Assembly: GCA_045652965.1 (NCBI GenBank)
Contig: JAZOLI010000082.1
Coordinates: forward strand, 1-14,871
Direction: 5' to 3'
From: Scatosoma sp045652965
Lineage (GTDB): Bacteria; Bacillota; Clostridia; Christensenellales; Borkfalkiaceae
Length of the DNA stretch: 14,871 nucleotides
Positions within the stretch are counted from its first letter, which is position 1. Every line of letters begins with the position of its first letter. Both the position numbers and the translations under genes were made by a program. The notes under the pieces are model-generated. The model did no database searches, had not been told where the DNA came from, and saw nothing but the letters and a program-made list of their open reading frames with translations. Shown here piece after piece: positions 13,443-14,871 of the stretch.

Positions 13443-13649
13443 ATGCGATTAAGGGAGATTCGGGAGGAAAAAGGCATTACGCAAAAAAGGCTTGCCGAAC
13501 AATTACACGTTCGGCAAAATACTTATTCGCAATATGAAAATGGGCAAAGACAGTTGCCGATTGAAACATTGGTTGAGCTTGCAAGATTTTATAGGGTTTC
13601 TACCGATTACATCTTGGGGTTGACAGACGTGGATGAACCGTATCGTTAA
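13443..13649 (+). CDS. Small XRE-family (HTH_3) transcriptional regulator
   Basis: The 68-residue protein is a single helix-turn-helix domain. MRLREIREEKGITQKRLAEQ is followed by the recognition helix HVRQNTYSQYENGQ (22-35) and the helix pair LPIETLVELARFYRVSTDYILGL (38-60), the standard layout for Cro/C1-type regulators. It has no sensor or protease domain, and there is no toxin gene beside it. It is preceded by a modest ribosome binding site (AAAGAGAG) and followed by its own terminator. It lies head to head with the LRR lipoprotein-like gene and has GAGAT half-sites between them, which suggests it represses itself and that gene. Confidence 0.9.
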   Translation: MRLREIREEKGITQKRLAEQLHVRQNTYSQYENGQRQLPIETLVELARFYRVSTDYILGLTDVDEPYR

Positions 13650-13660
13650 AAAATAAAAAT

Positions 13661-13703
13661 AAAATACGCTCTCATGCGCAGTGTGCAAGAGAGCGTTTTT
13701 TAT
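13661..13703. terminator. Two-way intrinsic terminator after the XRE gene
   Basis: ACGCTCTC (13666-13673) pairs with GAGAGCGT (13689-13696), with TGC/GCA pairing inside. Six T's follow on the plus strand and an AT-rich run on the minus strand, so it can also end the small lipoprotein transcript. Confidence 0.85.
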
Positions 13704-13835
13704 TTAGCGTTGTCGTTTTCGTCTTGTATGTAGACTGTTTGCGACGCCCCGTTGTCTCCGCAAGCCGAGATAAGCATTACGCCGAGCGCGAGCACGCTGG
13801 CAACCAAAATGGATAAGAATTTTTAACGTTTTCAT
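13700..13835 (-). pseudogene. Tiny lipoprotein gene with a one-base frameshift
   Basis: ATG at 13835 (after a weak AAAGAAG ribosome binding site) reads MKTLK, then the frame shifts. In the next frame the sequence reads FLSILVASVLALGVMLISAC, then GDNGASQTVYIQDENDNAK and TAA. This is a textbook lipoprotein signal with the lipobox ISAC (Cys codon at 13760-13762) and a short polar tail. The 136-base length equals 45 codons plus one. Removing one A from the five-A run (13820-13824) restores a 44-residue lipoprotein. The mature part would be only about 20 residues. The break may be a real mutation or a sequencing/assembly error in the homopolymer. The function is unknown. Confidence 0.65.
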
Positions 13836-13852
13836 AATTTGCTTCTTTAAAA

Positions 13853-13964
13853 AGTATTTTTTTGCAGTTTGAAACACGCATGCGCGTGCGTAGGCGCATA
13901 CATTATAAGATAGCGCGCGCGAGAAGGCTAGCGTTTTTAAAAAGGGGACGAGTATTTTTTTGCA
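13853..13964. repeat. 14-bp direct repeat flanking a GC-rich, alternating purine-pyrimidine segment
   Basis: AGTATTTTTTTGCA occurs at 13853-13866 and again at 13951-13964. Between them lie a 19-base perfect purine-pyrimidine alternation (13874-13892), a 10-base one (13894-13903) and a 9-base GC run (13913-13921). CACGC/GCGTG and TGCGC/GCGCA can also form small hairpins. No gene is seen in this stretch apart from the -10 element. Confidence 0.6.
13902..13907 (-). promoter_or_regulatory. -10 element upstream of the small lipoprotein gene
   Basis: On the minus strand TATAAT occurs at 13902-13907, about 60 bases before the start codon. No good -35 is seen 17 bases upstream, where the sequence is GC-rich. 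Strength is uncertain. Confidence 0.4.
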
Positions 13965-13969
13965 TTTAA

Positions 13970-13999
13970 TAAAAAAAACCGTGGCAAAGCGCCACGGTT
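13970..13999 (-). terminator. Intrinsic terminator of nagB
   Basis: AACCGTGGC (13977-13985) pairs perfectly with GCCACGGTT (13991-13999) around the loop AAAGC. Read on the minus strand it is followed by eight T's (13971-13978), about 20 bases after the nagB stop. Confidence 0.92.
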
Positions 14000-14021
14000 A
14001 AATTTTTGTTTTCGTGAAAGA

Positions 14022-14744
14022 TTAAAGCAAGCTCGCCGCGTCCTTATCGCAAACGATCGTCACGAAGGGGTGGAGCTGCAACACAGAAGCGGGGAGAGCA
14101 GGCGTGATTTCGCCTTTCACCATGCCTTTCACGGCTTCCGCTTTGTTTTTGCCCGAAACGACCATCACGATCGATTTCGCTTGCATAATGTTTTTGATGC
14201 CCATGGAAAGCGCTTGGCGAGGCACTTCGTCGATGGAGTTGAAAAGACGAGAGTTGTCCTTGATGGTGTTTTCGGTGAGATCGACAAGGTGCGTCACCGA
14301 ATCAAACGGGGTGTTGGGTTCGTTGAAACCGATGTGTCCGTTTGGGCCTAAGCCCAAAATTTGCACGTCTTGTTGATGTTCGTCCAAAAGCGCGTTATAA
14401 CGATCGCATTCCGCTTTCGTGCAAGGCGCGCTACCGCTGGGAAGATTTGTGTTTTCTTTCTTCACGTCGATATGATCGAACAAGTTGGTGCGCATGAAAT
14501 ATGCGTAGCTTTGATCGTGATCGGCGGTTAAACCCACGTATTCGTCGAGATTGACGGTGAAAGCATCTTTATAAGAAGTGCCGTTTTCCTTGTGGTCTTT
14601 GATTAAGTTTTTATAAAGACCGATAGGGCTAGAACCCGTTGCAAAACCGAGCACGGCTTTGGGATTTTTCTTGATGAGATCAATGATAAGTTCCGCTGCC
14701 TTTTTGCTCATTTCGTCATAATTTTCGGTGATAATAACGTTCAT
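14022..14744 (-). CDS. nagB: Glucosamine-6-phosphate deaminase
   Basis: The 240-residue protein converts glucosamine-6-phosphate to fructose-6-phosphate and ammonia, the entry of amino sugars (from peptidoglycan, chitin or host glycans) into glycolysis. Family marks are present: GFATGSSPIGLY (33-44, phosphate binding), VNLDEYVGL (64-72, catalytic Asp67), and GLGPNGHIGFNEP (131-143) with His137 and Glu142. The E. coli Asp141 position is Asn135 here, so the usual aspartate is replaced. The length is typical of the short Gram-positive form without the E. coli allosteric tail. ATG at 14744 follows GAGGT. It has its own consensus-like promoter and a perfect terminator, so it is a single-gene unit. 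No nagA lies in the window. Confidence 0.95.
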   Translation of the reverse strand: MNVIITENYDEMSKKAAELIIDLIKKNPKAVLGFATGSSPIGLYKNLIKDHKENGTSYKDAFTVNLDEYVGLTADHDQSYAYFMRTNLFDHIDVKKENTNLPSGSAPCTKAECDRYNALLDEHQQDVQILGLGPNGHIGFNEPNTPFDSVTHLVDLTENTIKDNSRLFNSIDEVPRQALSMGIKNIMQAKSIVMVVSGKNKAEAVKGMVKGEITPALPASVLQLHPFVTIVCDKDAASLL

Positions 14745-14783
14745 AAATTGTACCTCGAAATTAAAAATTTTTCTCTACAAAAT

Positions 14784-14812
14784 ATTATAAGCAATTTTGC
14801 ATAAAAAATCAA
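14784..14812 (-). promoter_or_regulatory. Promoter of nagB
   Basis: On the minus strand TTGATT (14807-14812) is followed after 17 bases by TATAAT (14784-14789). The leader is about 35 bases. The region out to the window end (14871) is AT-rich and holds no other gene that I can see. Confidence 0.82.
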
Positions 14813-14871
14813 GCGTTTGAGGAATGATAGAAAAAATATTTTTTTGAAAAATTTGCGCTCAAAAATTTGAC

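Noticed and set aside
13443..13835. Toxin-antitoxin pair (XRE antitoxin plus small toxin)
   Set aside because: The neighbouring small reading frame is a frameshifted lipoprotein on the other strand, not a toxin, and the divergent partner is a surface protein.

Overview
The window looks like a chromosomal segment of a Gram-positive Bacillota, most likely an uncultured, gut-associated member of class Clostridia. The grounds are strong AGGAGG-type ribosome binding sites, many near-consensus TTGACA-17-TATAAT promoters, hairpin-plus-T-run terminators after most transcription units, moderate-to-low GC, and gene families typical of Clostridia. These include YfcC and AEC transporters, a DeoR regulator, NagB, an LRR_5 surface lipoprotein and a possible SipW-type secreted protein. 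The genus assignment is open. No phage, insertion sequence or CRISPR array was seen.

Layout. 1-930 (+): the tail of a membrane protein, then a small alpha/beta hydrolase in the same transcript, closed by a two-way terminator. 961-1925 (-): a secreted protein of unknown function with its own promoter. 1974-5572 (-): a tightly overlapping three-gene operon of a zinc-ribbon PlsC-type acyltransferase, a VTT/DedA-type membrane protein and a YfcC-type transporter. 5666-7839 (-): a small two-helix membrane protein with a split zinc ribbon, a tRNA-Pro(AGG), and a second paralogous zinc-ribbon acyltransferase. 7891-9305 (+): a cytosolic GH-A/DUF4832-like protein. 9317-11260: a DeoR regulator and an AEC transporter, divergently transcribed from two near-perfect promoters. 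11275-12057 (+): a small zinc-ribbon protein behind a roughly 200-nt leader that can fold. 12083-13703: a Cys-rich, LRR_5 lipoprotein-like gene divergent from a small XRE regulator, with repeated GAGAT half-sites over both promoters. 13700-13964 (-): a tiny lipoprotein gene with a one-base frameshift and a GC-rich, alternating purine-pyrimidine upstream region. 13970-14812 (-): nagB, glucosamine-6-phosphate deaminase.

How the genes may work together. The clearest theme is membrane lipid handling: two paralogous acyltransferases share an unusual C-terminal module (CX2C-X14-CX2C ribbon, HxVN, WYxW, then a beta-rich domain), and one is translationally coupled to a VTT-family membrane protein. 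Two further nearby genes encode zinc ribbons, one of them with the same 14-residue spacing. The XRE/LRR-lipoprotein pair looks like a self-contained regulated surface-protein unit. The rest are ordinary metabolic and transport genes.

Limits: all family assignments come from reading motifs by eye, without database searches.
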